Source: Bacteroidetes bacterium HGW-Bacteroidetes-4 (GTDB lineage: Bacteria; Bacteroidota; Bacteroidia; Bacteroidales; SZUA-534). Taken from it: a stretch of DNA of 52,176 nucleotides. Below are positions 45,062-52,176 of this stretch, piece after piece (position 1 is the stretch's first letter; the number at the start of each line of letters is the position of its first letter). The DNA is taken from contig PHDD01000027.1 in assembly GCA_002840905.1 (NCBI GenBank), positions 1 to 52,176 of the forward strand, read 5' to 3'. The notes below the pieces were generated by a model. It searched no databases and was not told where the DNA came from. It saw only the letters and a program-made list of their open reading frames with translations. Made by a program: the position numbers and the translations under genes.

Positions 45062-45083
45062 TGCTTTTGCTGTTTGCGTGTTC

Positions 45084-46154
45084 TTATCTTACTTTCTTTT
45101 CAATGTATCGTGAATTCAAGATGCGAAGGGTTCCCATATAATCGAGTTTAAACTCCAACAGGTCACCCACTTTGTAATTCTTTTTGTTATCACCCAGGTC
45201 AATTACCAACATATCGGAACTGGCTCCCACAAAGCTGATGTTTTTATCGATGGCCTGAATGTGTTTTTCTTCCACATCGAGCAGGCCAATATCAACAATA
45301 GCCCGGTACGAGGTTTGCCCTACCAGATTTTCGTCGAACTCATACGAGATGCCATCCACATTAGTTCCCATTTCTCCCATGGGAACCTGGGGTTTCTCAA
45401 TCAGTTCAATAATCTCGGCATAGAGTTTAAATACATCGGAATGCATGTGGGGTAGCGGCTTGTCATTATATACATCGGTTCCCAAAAACAGGGTTTCACC
45501 CACACGGAAATGGTTGATTCCTTTGGGCAGCAGGTTTTGGAAAATCAGCGGTATGGTAACCGATGAACCACCCGAAACATACTGAATCTTTTTATTGAAT
45601 TTAGCCTCAATTAATTGTTTGTAAAGGCTCATTTGAATCAGTTTGTCGTTGTTGGGCAATACCCCATATAAACACGAAAGGTTGGTACCAATACCAACCA
45701 CTTCGATGTTGTCCGTTCTAAAAATATCGGCATAAAAAGCAACCAAATCGTCACCCATTACACCTTCGCGAAGCTCACCCAGCTCAATCATGATAATGAT
45801 TTTATGGGTTTTGTTTTGTTTTTTTGCCTCAGCGGCCAGTAAGCGAATGGTTTCAACCTCGGTATTCATGCTTATGTCGGCATACTTAACCACATTAGCC
45901 ACCGAACGTTTGGCTGGTGGCTTAATATAAATGGTTTCAATATCCGGATTGATTGCTTTAATGGTTTTTAGATTCGAAATCCGGGAATCGCATATTTGCT
46001 TAATTCCCAATTGAAGCAGTACGCTTAAAAAATCCTTATTTCCACATAACAATTTCGACACTACCGACCATTGGATGTGTTGTTTGTTAAACAGCTGCTC
46101 CAGGTAGTCGTAGTTCGATTTAAGTTTCTTTTGATCTAAGGTTATAAATGCCAT
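45084..46154 (-). CDS. Alanine/ornithine racemase-family PLP enzyme
   Basis: This 356-residue protein has an alanine-racemase N-terminal barrel with the PLP-Lys motif 'WSVVSKLLCGN' (Lys34), 'MIELGELREGVM', 'VSGGSSVTIPL' and 'HFRVGETLFLGTD', followed by a short beta domain. It resembles the ornithine racemase/Orr-like group rather than cell-wall alanine racemase, which uses a different Lys context (AVVKANAYG) and a larger C-terminal domain. It probably interconverts L- and D-forms of ornithine or another basic amino acid. It lies 8 bp after a GNAT gene, forming a two-gene operon. The substrate is inference. Confidence 0.75.
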   Translation of the reverse strand: MAFITLDQKKLKSNYDYLEQLFNKQHIQWSVVSKLLCGNKDFLSVLLQLGIKQICDSRISNLKTIKAINPDIETIYIKPPAKRSVANVVKYADISMNTEVETIRLLAAEAKKQNKTHKIIIMIELGELREGVMGDDLVAFYADIFRTDNIEVVGIGTNLSCLYGVLPNNDKLIQMSLYKQLIEAKFNKKIQYVSGGSSVTIPLIFQNLLPKGINHFRVGETLFLGTDVYNDKPLPHMHSDVFKLYAEIIELIEKPQVPMGEMGTNVDGISYEFDENLVGQTSYRAIVDIGLLDVEEKHIQAIDKNISFVGASSDMLVIDLGDNKKNYKVGDLLEFKLDYMGTLRILNSRYIEKKVR

Positions 46155-46162
46155 ACCGGTTT

Positions 46163-46606
46163 TTATTTAATTAATCGCATTTCAAGGTACTTATTGGTAA
46201 ATCCAACTTTTTCGTAAAGGAATTTTGCCGGATTATCGGGCTCCACATGCAAAGCAATATTTCCATTCGCATGCTTTATGGTTTCAGCCATCAGGTGTTT
46301 TCCAATACCTTGTCCGCGTACATTTTTATGGGTGGCAATGTAAACCAGTATGTTTTCAGGAATATAATCTTTCATTCCGGTTTGGTTCAGTACTACTGCA
46401 CCGGTAATTTGTTTGTCGTTATTGTACGATACCAGTAGTAATCCTCCAAACGAGGTGTAGTTTTTTAAGGCAAAGTCCATGGCTTTTTCAATGTCTGCTT
46501 TCGGGTCGCCATAGTTTTCAAGGTTTTGGAATAAGAAATCCAAAATGGCTTGTTTTTCTTCATTACTTGGTTTGTTGTTCTCATTAAAAATCTTTGTTTC
46601 AATCAT
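46163..46606 (-). CDS. GNAT-family N-acetyltransferase
   Basis: This 147-residue acetyltransferase has the acetyl-CoA-binding motif A 'THKNVRGQGIGKHLMAETIKHA' (about 92-113, R/Q-x-x-G-x-G/A), beta strands 'GGLLLVSYN' and 'GAVVLNQTG' before it, and 'LHVEPDNPAKFLYEKVGF' after. The substrate cannot be told. The start has a GGAG Shine-Dalgarno 6 nt upstream, unusual in this genome. It is co-transcribed with the racemase-like gene downstream, so a D-amino acid or ornithine substrate is possible. Confidence 0.85.
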   Translation of the reverse strand: MIETKIFNENNKPSNEEKQAILDFLFQNLENYGDPKADIEKAMDFALKNYTSFGGLLLVSYNNDKQITGAVVLNQTGMKDYIPENILVYIATHKNVRGQGIGKHLMAETIKHANGNIALHVEPDNPAKFLYEKVGFTNKYLEMRLIK

Positions 46607-46826
46607 AATTTACTCCTTTGTTTTTTTAATTATACTAACAGCCACATAATAACATTTTTTTTGAGGTGACCAAATTTGAGAATCATAAAAGGTACAAAAT
46701 TTATTGTAAAGTGACTAATAAAAGTTAAAATCCAGAATGATTAAGTGTAGTGAACAATTGTTTGGGTTAATATGTTTTTTATCATATTTTTCATATTAAA
46801 CCTGCAGGTTAATTGAACAATTATTC

Positions 46827-46834
46827 TACTTTTG
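46827..46834 (+). promoter_or_regulatory. Possible -7 element of pyk
   Basis: TACTTTTG matches TAnnTTTG, 45 nt before the pyk ATG. No clear -33 TTTG lies at the usual distance. The rest of the 272-bp gap back to the GNAT gene is AT-rich without other signals. Confidence 0.4.
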
Positions 46835-46879
46835 CAGCCAATTTAATATGTTGTAAAATATAAGAAAACGCCTGTTTCT

Positions 46880-48298
46880 ATGCAAAAACTTACCAAAATA
46901 GTAGCTACCATATCCGATCGTAAATGTGATGTTGATTTTTTACAGCGTTTGTATGATGCCGGTATGAACGTTGTTCGTTTAAACACAGCACATCAGAGTC
47001 ATACCGATACGTTGCGTGTAATTGAAAATGTTCGTAAGGTATCAGAAAAAATTGCCTTGTTGCTCGATACCAAAGGTCCGGAAATCAGAACTACCCCGGT
47101 TGAGGGTGAAATAGCCGTTACCTGTGGCGACACTATAAAAGTTAAAGGGGCGCCCAATCAAAAGTCGAACCGCGAAATGCTTTGCGTTTCATACAGCCAA
47201 TTTACCAACGATGTACCTCTGGGTGGACGCATTTTAATTGATGATGGCGAAGTGGAACTGGTGGTGACCGATAAAAACGAGGAATATTTAACCTGCGAAG
47301 CAAGAAATAAAGGCTTAATTGAAGGGAAAAAGAGCGTGAATATTCCGGGTGTTTGCGTTAAATTACCCTCCTTATCGGAAAAAGATATCGATTATGTGAA
47401 GTTTGCTATCGAGAATAACCTCGATTTTATTGCACATTCCTTTGTTCGAAATAAGGAAGATGTGTTGGCTATTCAGCACATACTGGATAAGCACAATAGT
47501 TCCATAAAAATTATTGCAAAAATTGAAAATCAGGACGGTATCGATAACATCGACGAAATTTTGGACCATTCTTATGGAATTATGATTGCCCGTGGCGATC
47601 TGGCCATTGAGATTCCCCGCGAAAAAATACCTTACATCCAGAAAAAACTTATTGAAAAATGCATCGACCGGCGTAAACCAGTAATTGTAGCCACGCAGAT
47701 GCTGCATTCTATGATTAAGAATCCACGTCCAACACGTGCTGAAGTTACCGATGTGGCCACAGCAATTTTCGACGGAACCGATGCCATTATGCTGAGCGGT
47801 GAAACGGCTTATGGAAATTATCCGGTTGAATCGGTGGAAACCATGACACGGATTGCCTTACAGGTTGAAAAAGATATTGAAGGTTTTGTCGATTCAAAAT
47901 ACACTATTTTAAGCAGTAAAATATCGGCACATCTGGCTAAAGTAGCCGTTAAACTGGCGTTGCGTATGGAAGCAAAAGCCATTATTGCCGATACCACCAC
48001 CGGACGAACCGTGCGTAATGTTACCGGTTTTAGAGGCCGTACAAAGATTTTTGCCATGGTTTATGCTAAAAATACCATGCGCGAGCTGGCCTTATCGTAT
48101 GGCGTTTATGCTTTTTATATGGAACCCTTGAAAAATACCGATGCCTTTTTAAATTATGCGGCCACGGTTATGGTCGACCAGAAATTGCTTCATGAAGAAG
48201 ACACCGTAATATTTTTGGCCGGCAGCTTTGGAAAAAGCAAAGGGGCAAATTTTGTTCAGGTGCTCCAATTGCAGGATGTTTTAAATAATTGTAAATAA
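46880..48298 (+). CDS. pyk: Pyruvate kinase
   Basis: Pyk converts PEP and ADP to pyruvate and ATP in the last step of glycolysis. The 472-residue protein has 'MNVVRLNTAHQSH' (the family usually has RMNFSHG), 'DTKGPEIRT', the B domain (about 70-165), 'IIAKIENQDGIDNIDEIL', the metal motif 'MIARGDLAIEIP', 'VIVATQMLHSMIKNPRPTRA' and 'DVATAIFDGTDAIMLSGETA', then a C-terminal domain. The RLNTAH variant at the active site occurs in a subset of Bacteroidota enzymes. Own terminator downstream. Confidence 0.95.
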   Translation: MQKLTKIVATISDRKCDVDFLQRLYDAGMNVVRLNTAHQSHTDTLRVIENVRKVSEKIALLLDTKGPEIRTTPVEGEIAVTCGDTIKVKGAPNQKSNREMLCVSYSQFTNDVPLGGRILIDDGEVELVVTDKNEEYLTCEARNKGLIEGKKSVNIPGVCVKLPSLSEKDIDYVKFAIENNLDFIAHSFVRNKEDVLAIQHILDKHNSSIKIIAKIENQDGIDNIDEILDHSYGIMIARGDLAIEIPREKIPYIQKKLIEKCIDRRKPVIVATQMLHSMIKNPRPTRAEVTDVATAIFDGTDAIMLSGETAYGNYPVESVETMTRIALQVEKDIEGFVDSKYTILSSKISAHLAKVAVKLALRMEAKAIIADTTTGRTVRNVTGFRGRTKIFAMVYAKNTMRELALSYGVYAFYMEPLKNTDAFLNYAATVMVDQKLLHEEDTVIFLAGSFGKSKGANFVQVLQLQDVLNNCK

Positions 48299-48317
48299 AA
48301 GTAAGGTTTAGTTTTAT

Positions 48318-48352
48318 AAACGCGGAAGTATAAGTTACTTTCGCGTTTTTTT
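48318..48352 (+). terminator. Intrinsic terminator of pyk
   Basis: AAACGCGGAAGTA and TACTTTCGCGTTT pair with one mismatch around a 4-5-nt loop and are followed by T. It lies 19 bp after the stop. Confidence 0.88.
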
Positions 48353-48390
48353 GCTTCAATTACTTATCTTTACCATTTATCGATAATTCC

Positions 48391-49023
48391 ATGCAACAAT
48401 GTATCCTTCCCCTGTTTTACTGGGGGCCAGTTCAATATTTTACAAAGCTGATTAACCGGCCAAAAATCTGGCTCGAACAATTCGAAACCTATCCCAAACA
48501 AACTTATCGGAATCGTTGCGAAATATATGGCCCCAACGGTAAACAAGCTTTGCAGGTTCCCGTTGAACGAGGTTCGTTTCATAAAACCCTGTTTTGCGAT
48601 TTAAAAATTGCTTACGATACGGCCTGGCAAAAAAATCATTTAAAATCTATCGAAGCCGCTTACCGTTCATCGCCTTTTTACGAGTATTTTATTGACGATG
48701 TACTTCCAGTTTATCGTAACAAACCAAAGTTCCTGCTCGATTTAAACCTGGCTGTATTTGAGCAGTCGTTAGAATGGTTAAACCTCGATTTGGAATGGGC
48801 TTTAACCAACGATTTTCAATGGGTTTTTGATGGCGACGACTATCGAGATACCATGCATCCAAAAGCAGCAAAAAACCAGCCCGATTCTGCGTTTTTACCC
48901 GCGAGCTACATTCAGGGATTTGAACAACGACATGGGTTTATTCCAAATCTTTCCATTTTAGACTTAATTTTTAATACGGGACCCGATACCATCAATTTAA
49001 TAAAATCGAGCATAACCCGATAA
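48391..49023 (+). CDS. WbqC-family protein
   Basis: This 210-residue protein of the WbqC family starts with 'QCILPLFYWGPVQYFTKLIN' and continues with 'FETYPKQTYRNRCEIYGPNG', 'LQVPVERG', 'WQKNHLKSIEAAYRSSPFYE' and 'MHPKA'. WbqC-like proteins are linked to O-antigen/polysaccharide or glycolipid modification, but the reaction is not established. No membrane segment is present. It lies 13 bp upstream of the PAP2 gene in the same direction, likely one operon. Confidence 0.88.
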   Translation: MQQCILPLFYWGPVQYFTKLINRPKIWLEQFETYPKQTYRNRCEIYGPNGKQALQVPVERGSFHKTLFCDLKIAYDTAWQKNHLKSIEAAYRSSPFYEYFIDDVLPVYRNKPKFLLDLNLAVFEQSLEWLNLDLEWALTNDFQWVFDGDDYRDTMHPKAAKNQPDSAFLPASYIQGFEQRHGFIPNLSILDLIFNTGPDTINLIKSSITR

Positions 49024-49036
49024 TAATAATATTCGA

Positions 49037-49852
49037 ATGAGGCAAAAAATTAAAGGCGCATTTTATTTTCTGCTACTTACGCTGATTTCCTCAGGACTTT
49101 TCAGTCAGTCGGGTTTTCCATACGCTTTTAAAACCGCCGATTATTTACTTTTACCTTTGGGAACGGGTTTAAGTATTTATAACCTTACTTACAAAAACCA
49201 TCGGAATCCTTTTAGTGATGCTGAAATTCAAAACCTTTCAGCCAAATCGGTCAACCGCTTCGATCGTTTAGCAACTAATTATTGGAACCCTTCAGCCGAC
49301 AAGCTTAGCGATGCGATTACTCTGGGTTTTGCCGCAGCTCCTGCCTTGTTGCTTTTTCCAGATATAAAATATGGCGATTACAAACAGGCGGCTATCTTGG
49401 CATTGATGTATTCCGAGATGGTATTGCTTACTTATGGCTTAACTGAATTTACCAAAAACTGCGATTTACGCATCCGTCCCTATATGTATAACAACCGTTT
49501 GTCGCTTAACGAAAAACAGGAGTTGGCAGCAACAGGCGATGCCCGTCGGTCTTTTTATTCGTTACATGCGGCATTGGTTTTTGGTTCCGCTGTGTTTGCA
49601 TCAAAAACGGCCATTGATTTGTGCGGATGGAATTCCCGAACCCGCTGGATAGTTGCAGGAACAAGTAGTGTGGCTATCTCGGTAAGCGTTTTACGCTTTT
49701 ATTCGGGGCAGCATTTTCCGACCGATATTGTAACTGGTGCTATGGCGGGAGGGATTATTGGTTATGTTGTTCCGCTGATTCACAAAAAAGAAACTACCAG
49801 GGTTTCGTTTAACTTTTTAGGAAACTCATTTCGATTGGCCTACCGGCTATAA
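49037..49852 (+). CDS. PAP2-superfamily membrane phosphatase
   Basis: This 271-residue protein has a signal peptide or anchor at about 6-25 and several membrane helices. The three phosphatase motifs are present: KxxxxxxRP (Lys140...Arg147-Pro148), SLH (His177; the usual form is PSGH) and RxxxxxHxxxD (Arg220, His226, Asp230). Such enzymes release phosphate from lipid phosphates such as undecaprenyl diphosphate, phosphatidate or lipid A at the outer face of the inner membrane. It is paired with the WbqC-family gene 13 bp upstream, which suits a role in surface glycolipid metabolism. Substrate unknown. Confidence 0.88.
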   Translation: MRQKIKGAFYFLLLTLISSGLFSQSGFPYAFKTADYLLLPLGTGLSIYNLTYKNHRNPFSDAEIQNLSAKSVNRFDRLATNYWNPSADKLSDAITLGFAAAPALLLFPDIKYGDYKQAAILALMYSEMVLLTYGLTEFTKNCDLRIRPYMYNNRLSLNEKQELAATGDARRSFYSLHAALVFGSAVFASKTAIDLCGWNSRTRWIVAGTSSVAISVSVLRFYSGQHFPTDIVTGAMAGGIIGYVVPLIHKKETTRVSFNFLGNSFRLAYRL

Positions 49853-49896
49853 AAAAAACAGACAGCCTGACGGAAGCCGGACTGTCTGTTTTTTAG
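49851..49896. terminator. Bidirectional terminator between PAP2 and TPR genes
   Basis: AAAAACAGACAG pairs with CTGTCTGTTTTT around a 16-nt loop, with A and T runs on the two sides. It can end transcripts from both convergent genes. Confidence 0.88.
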
Positions 49897-49911
49897 CTTA
49901 TTGTTGGTAGG

Positions 49912-50598
49912 CTACATAGCATCCAGTTTTGACTGAGTTTCGTTGGCTTTATCGGTCATCTCCAGATTGGTATAGATGTTTTGTAAAGCTTTCAGTGCTT
50001 TGTCGTTCGATGCATCGTATTCGTACGATTTTTCCATATAAGGCAATGCTTTTTTAAATTCTTCATCAGCACGGGCATATTCGGCTTTAAAAGCTTCGGG
50101 GTCCGATTCGTTTAATCCACTGTTATTGGCAGCCGATTTAATATCGTTGCCGGCATTATAAAACTCCAGTCCTTTACGCAGGTAGCAGTGACCAGCCAGT
50201 TTTTTTAAGGTTTTATCGGCACTGTATTTTGCCAGACCTTCGAGCAGGGTTTTTTCCATGGCATCCAAGTCGTCCAGCTTCATATGTACCTGGGCAAGAA
50301 ACGCGTAGGGTTTTGAATCTTTATAGTTTAACTCAATGGCTTTGGTAAAAAATGGTATCGCTTCTTTATACTTGTCTGCTTTAAAAGCAGCATATCCGGT
50401 ATTGTAAATTAATGCGTCGTCAACAGTTCCTTCGGCATCGAGCAGGGTTAAGGCTTCGGCCCACGCTTCGTACGCGCCTTTGTAATCTTTATTCTTCCAC
50501 GATTCGTTACCTTCGTTTTTAAAGGTATTGGCATCTTTATCCTGCGCCACCATGCTTACTGACAATCCTAAAAATAAGGCAAAAAGTAGTTGTTTCAT
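49912..50598 (-). CDS. Exported TPR protein
   Basis: This 228-residue protein has a signal peptide (about 1-18, 'FALFLGLSVSMVAQ') and at least four tetratricopeptide-like helix pairs: 'GNESWKNKDYKGAYEAWAEA', 'NTGYAAFKADKYKEAIPFFT', 'AYAFLAQVHMKLDDLDAMEK'-like, and 'SYEYDASNDKALKALQNIYT'. It should be a periplasmic scaffold for protein-protein contacts; the partner is unknown. Promoter DNA upstream would lie in 50599-50767, right next to the IS21 element, which may affect its expression. Confidence 0.85.
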   Translation of the reverse strand: MKQLLFALFLGLSVSMVAQDKDANTFKNEGNESWKNKDYKGAYEAWAEALTLLDAEGTVDDALIYNTGYAAFKADKYKEAIPFFTKAIELNYKDSKPYAFLAQVHMKLDDLDAMEKTLLEGLAKYSADKTLKKLAGHCYLRKGLEFYNAGNDIKSAANNSGLNESDPEAFKAEYARADEEFKKALPYMEKSYEYDASNDKALKALQNIYTNLEMTDKANETQSKLDAM

Positions 50599-50767
50599 AG
50601 TTATGTATTTATTTATATATTTTCAATCGATTGCCAAAAATAGAAAGTTTGAAAAAATATGCAAGCAATTTTTTTAAAAAGCTTTATTTTTTAACGAAAT
50701 AGAGTGCATTTTGTAAAATAGGGTGGAGGCGGCTTCATGATTTTTTATGGATGGATATTCTTGACCA
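50599..50767. other. Gap between the TPR gene and the IS21 element
   Basis: AT-rich DNA containing the presumed promoter region of the TPR gene. I see no gene. No clear TAnnTTTG match was found. Confidence 0.4.
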
Positions 50768-52176
50768 TGTTGACCCCCCTGGCCGGACAGCAAAAATCAG
50801 GTAAAAACAGCCTGACATTCCGGCGGATGCTGACCCCCTAATTTTAAGAATTGTGGTGCCCGAGCTCTAAAAGCAACGTTTCGCATGCGGAGCCGGAGTC
50901 GGAAAACGGAGCATGTTGACCCCTCAATTTAGGTTTTATTTATTTGGTGGTTTTAACCACTAATTAAATGCAAATGGCCGGAAAACCTAAAAAGATGAGT
51001 CAAGTAAAGCAACTATTGCAAATGCACAAACAGGGCGATGGCAACAAAACCATAGGCCGGAACCTGGGAATCAGTAAAAATACGGTTAAGGGATATCTTA
51101 AAAAATATCAAAGTTCAAAACTAAGCCTTGATAGCCTGCTAAAGATGGAAGACCACGTGCTGGAACAGGTCTTTCATCCGGGAAACCCCGCCTATAAAGA
51201 TACCCGGTTTGATGACTTGAAAGATAACCTGGATGATTACATAGAAGAGTTAAAACGGGTTGGAGTAACCAAAAAACTACTTTGGGAAGAATACCGCATG
51301 TCTCATCCCCAAGGGTATAGTTTAAGCCAATTCAGCTATCACATAGCCCAGCATCAGCTTACCAAAAACCCTTCGCTGGTGCTTCACCATGAGCCCGGCG
51401 AGAAGCTGTTTGTTGATTTTGCCGGTAAAAAGTTATCCTATATCGATAGAATAACCGGTGAGCTTATCGAATGCCAGGTCTTTGTGGCCTGTCTGCCTTA
51501 TTCCGATTACAGCTTTTGTATGGCTGTGCCCAGTCAACGCACCGATGATTTTATTTATGCCTTAAAAACCTGTTTGGAAAGCCTTGGCGGGAGTCCAAAG
51601 GTGTTGGTTCCCGACAACCTTAAATCTGCCATTATAAAGGCAAGCAAATACGAACCCACCGTAAACCAGGTATTGGACGATTTTGCCAACCACTACAATA
51701 TGGCTGTGGTTCCGGCACGGGCACGAAAACCTAAAGACAAGGCATTGGTCGAGAATCAGGTAAAACTGGTTTATAACCGGGTATATGCCCGGATACGCAA
51801 CCGGGAGTTCTTCTCTCTGGCCGATTTAAATAAAGCCATAACCCAATACACCACCTTACATAATCAGACCCGCATGCAAAACCGGGATTATTGCCGCGAA
51901 GAACACTTTCTTTCGAACGAAAAACATCGATTAGGGGCTTTGCCGGAAACACCTTTCGAGATAAAGTATTACAAAGAATATAAACTGGCACAAAACAATC
52001 ATATTTATCTTGGGGAGGATAAGCATTATTACAGTGCTCCTTATCAATACATTGGCAAAAACCTAAAAGTGGTTTACACCCGTTCCATGGTGCGTATATT
52101 TTACCGGTTTAACCTGGTTGCGGTACATCAGCGTGATTACAAAAAAGGAACTTACTCAACCCAAAAAGAACATCTC
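50768..52176 (+). mobile_element. IS21-family insertion sequence, left part
   Basis: The left end carries three related repeats: TGTTGACCCCC (50768), TGCTGACCCCC (50828) and TGTTGACCCCT (50914). Elements of the IS21 family begin with TG and have several internal copies of their end sequence, as here. The transposase istA follows; the helper ATPase istB and the right end would lie beyond the window. The exact left boundary is a proposal. Confidence 0.8.
50968..52176 (+). CDS. istA: IS21-family transposase IstA (partial, runs off right edge)
   Basis: At least 403 codons are open to the window edge. An N-terminal helix-turn-helix ('NKTIGRNLGISKNTVKGYLK', about 26-45) is followed by an integrase-type catalytic core with the DDE triad Asp150 ('FVDFAGKK'), Asp216 ('VPDNLKSA') and Glu262 ('LVENQVKL'). 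A C-terminal beta-barrel-like part ('YSAPYQYIGKNLKVVYT') comes next. I start at ATG 50968; ATG at 50974 is equally possible. In IS21 elements IstA cuts and joins the ends while IstB, an AAA+ ATPase, selects the target. The triad is intact, so the copy may be active. Confidence 0.93.
   Translation, partial: MQMAGKPKKMSQVKQLLQMHKQGDGNKTIGRNLGISKNTVKGYLKKYQSSKLSLDSLLKMEDHVLEQVFHPGNPAYKDTRFDDLKDNLDDYIEELKRVGVTKKLLWEEYRMSHPQGYSLSQFSYHIAQHQLTKNPSLVLHHEPGEKLFVDFAGKKLSYIDRITGELIECQVFVACLPYSDYSFCMAVPSQRTDDFIYALKTCLESLGGSPKVLVPDNLKSAIIKASKYEPTVNQVLDDFANHYNMAVVPARARKPKDKALVENQVKLVYNRVYARIRNREFFSLADLNKAITQYTTLHNQTRMQNRDYCREEHFLSNEKHRLGALPETPFEIKYYKEYKLAQNNHIYLGEDKHYYSAPYQYIGKNLKVVYTRSMVRIFYRFNLVAVHQRDYKKGTYSTQKEHL

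Overview
The window looks like chromosomal DNA of a Bacteroidota bacterium, probably near the Marinilabiliales/Prolixibacteraceae. This is inferred from gene content and signals, not from a database match. Supporting signs are moderate-to-low GC, several TAnnTTTG-type -7 promoter elements, few Shine-Dalgarno sequences, Ig-like repeat surface proteins, a dapB-lepB-lepB cluster, a type III decarboxylase beside a deoxyhypusine-synthase-like gene, and HEAT/TPR and TamB-like envelope proteins. Most of the window is ordinary core genome. The accessory parts are the two ends and one intergenic stretch.

Layout, left to right. 1-1746: the N-terminal part and tandem 78-residue repeats of a large secreted surface protein (minus strand), broken by a 50-bp deletion inside one repeat. 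1750-2997: a gene-poor stretch with a six-unit array of about 42-bp imperfect palindromes and a cluster of REP-like inverted repeats. 2998-7129 (minus): a DUF4349 lipoprotein, a TauE/SafE permease with a small ABM-like protein, glyA, and an Lrp/AsnC regulator. 7316-11842 (minus): DUF5329 protein, two signal peptidase I paralogues (the shorter lacks the nucleophilic Ser), dapB, and an XRE regulator with a DUF2975 membrane protein under a probable TTATCG operator. 12014-15191 (minus): the thrS-infC-rpmI-rplT translation operon, with infC apparently starting at AUA. 15363-17359 (minus): exbB-exbD-tonB. 17452-18858: nhaD. 18947-23329: a TamB-like protein with no ordinary start codon.

23450-31647: tsaD (plus); the cysE-cysK cysteine pair (minus) behind a leader with a palindrome and an intrinsic terminator; yggS and a dihydroorotate-dehydrogenase-like gene (plus); a HEAT-like protein (minus); and a three-domain AMP-ligase/ACP/acyltransferase fusion (plus). 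31747-42916 (plus): a hemolysin III/PAQR protein, a decarboxylase plus deoxyhypusine-synthase-like pair (polyamine metabolism), sbcDC, an HU protein and PEP carboxylase. 42939-46606 (minus): a histidine kinase, tRNA-Arg(TCT) with a tandemly duplicated 3' tail and terminator, an FKBP isomerase, an ornithine/alanine racemase-like enzyme and a GNAT acetyltransferase. 46880-49852 (plus): pyruvate kinase, WbqC and PAP2 proteins. 49912-50598: a TPR protein (minus). 50768 to the right edge: an IS21-family insertion sequence with istA running off the window.

Functionally, the genes cover one-carbon and amino-acid metabolism (glyA, dapB, cysE/K, ppc, pyk), translation (thrS, infC, rpmI, rplT, tsaD, tRNA-Arg), envelope biogenesis and transport (lepB x2, TonB/ExbBD, NhaD, TamB-like, PlsC fusion) and DNA maintenance (SbcCD, HU). 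I found no CRISPR array, prophage or obvious defence island. The points most worth a second look are the Ser-to-Arg signal peptidase paralogue, the AUA start of infC, the missing start of the TamB-like gene, the cysE leader, the 42-bp palindrome array, and the decarboxylase/DHS-like pair.
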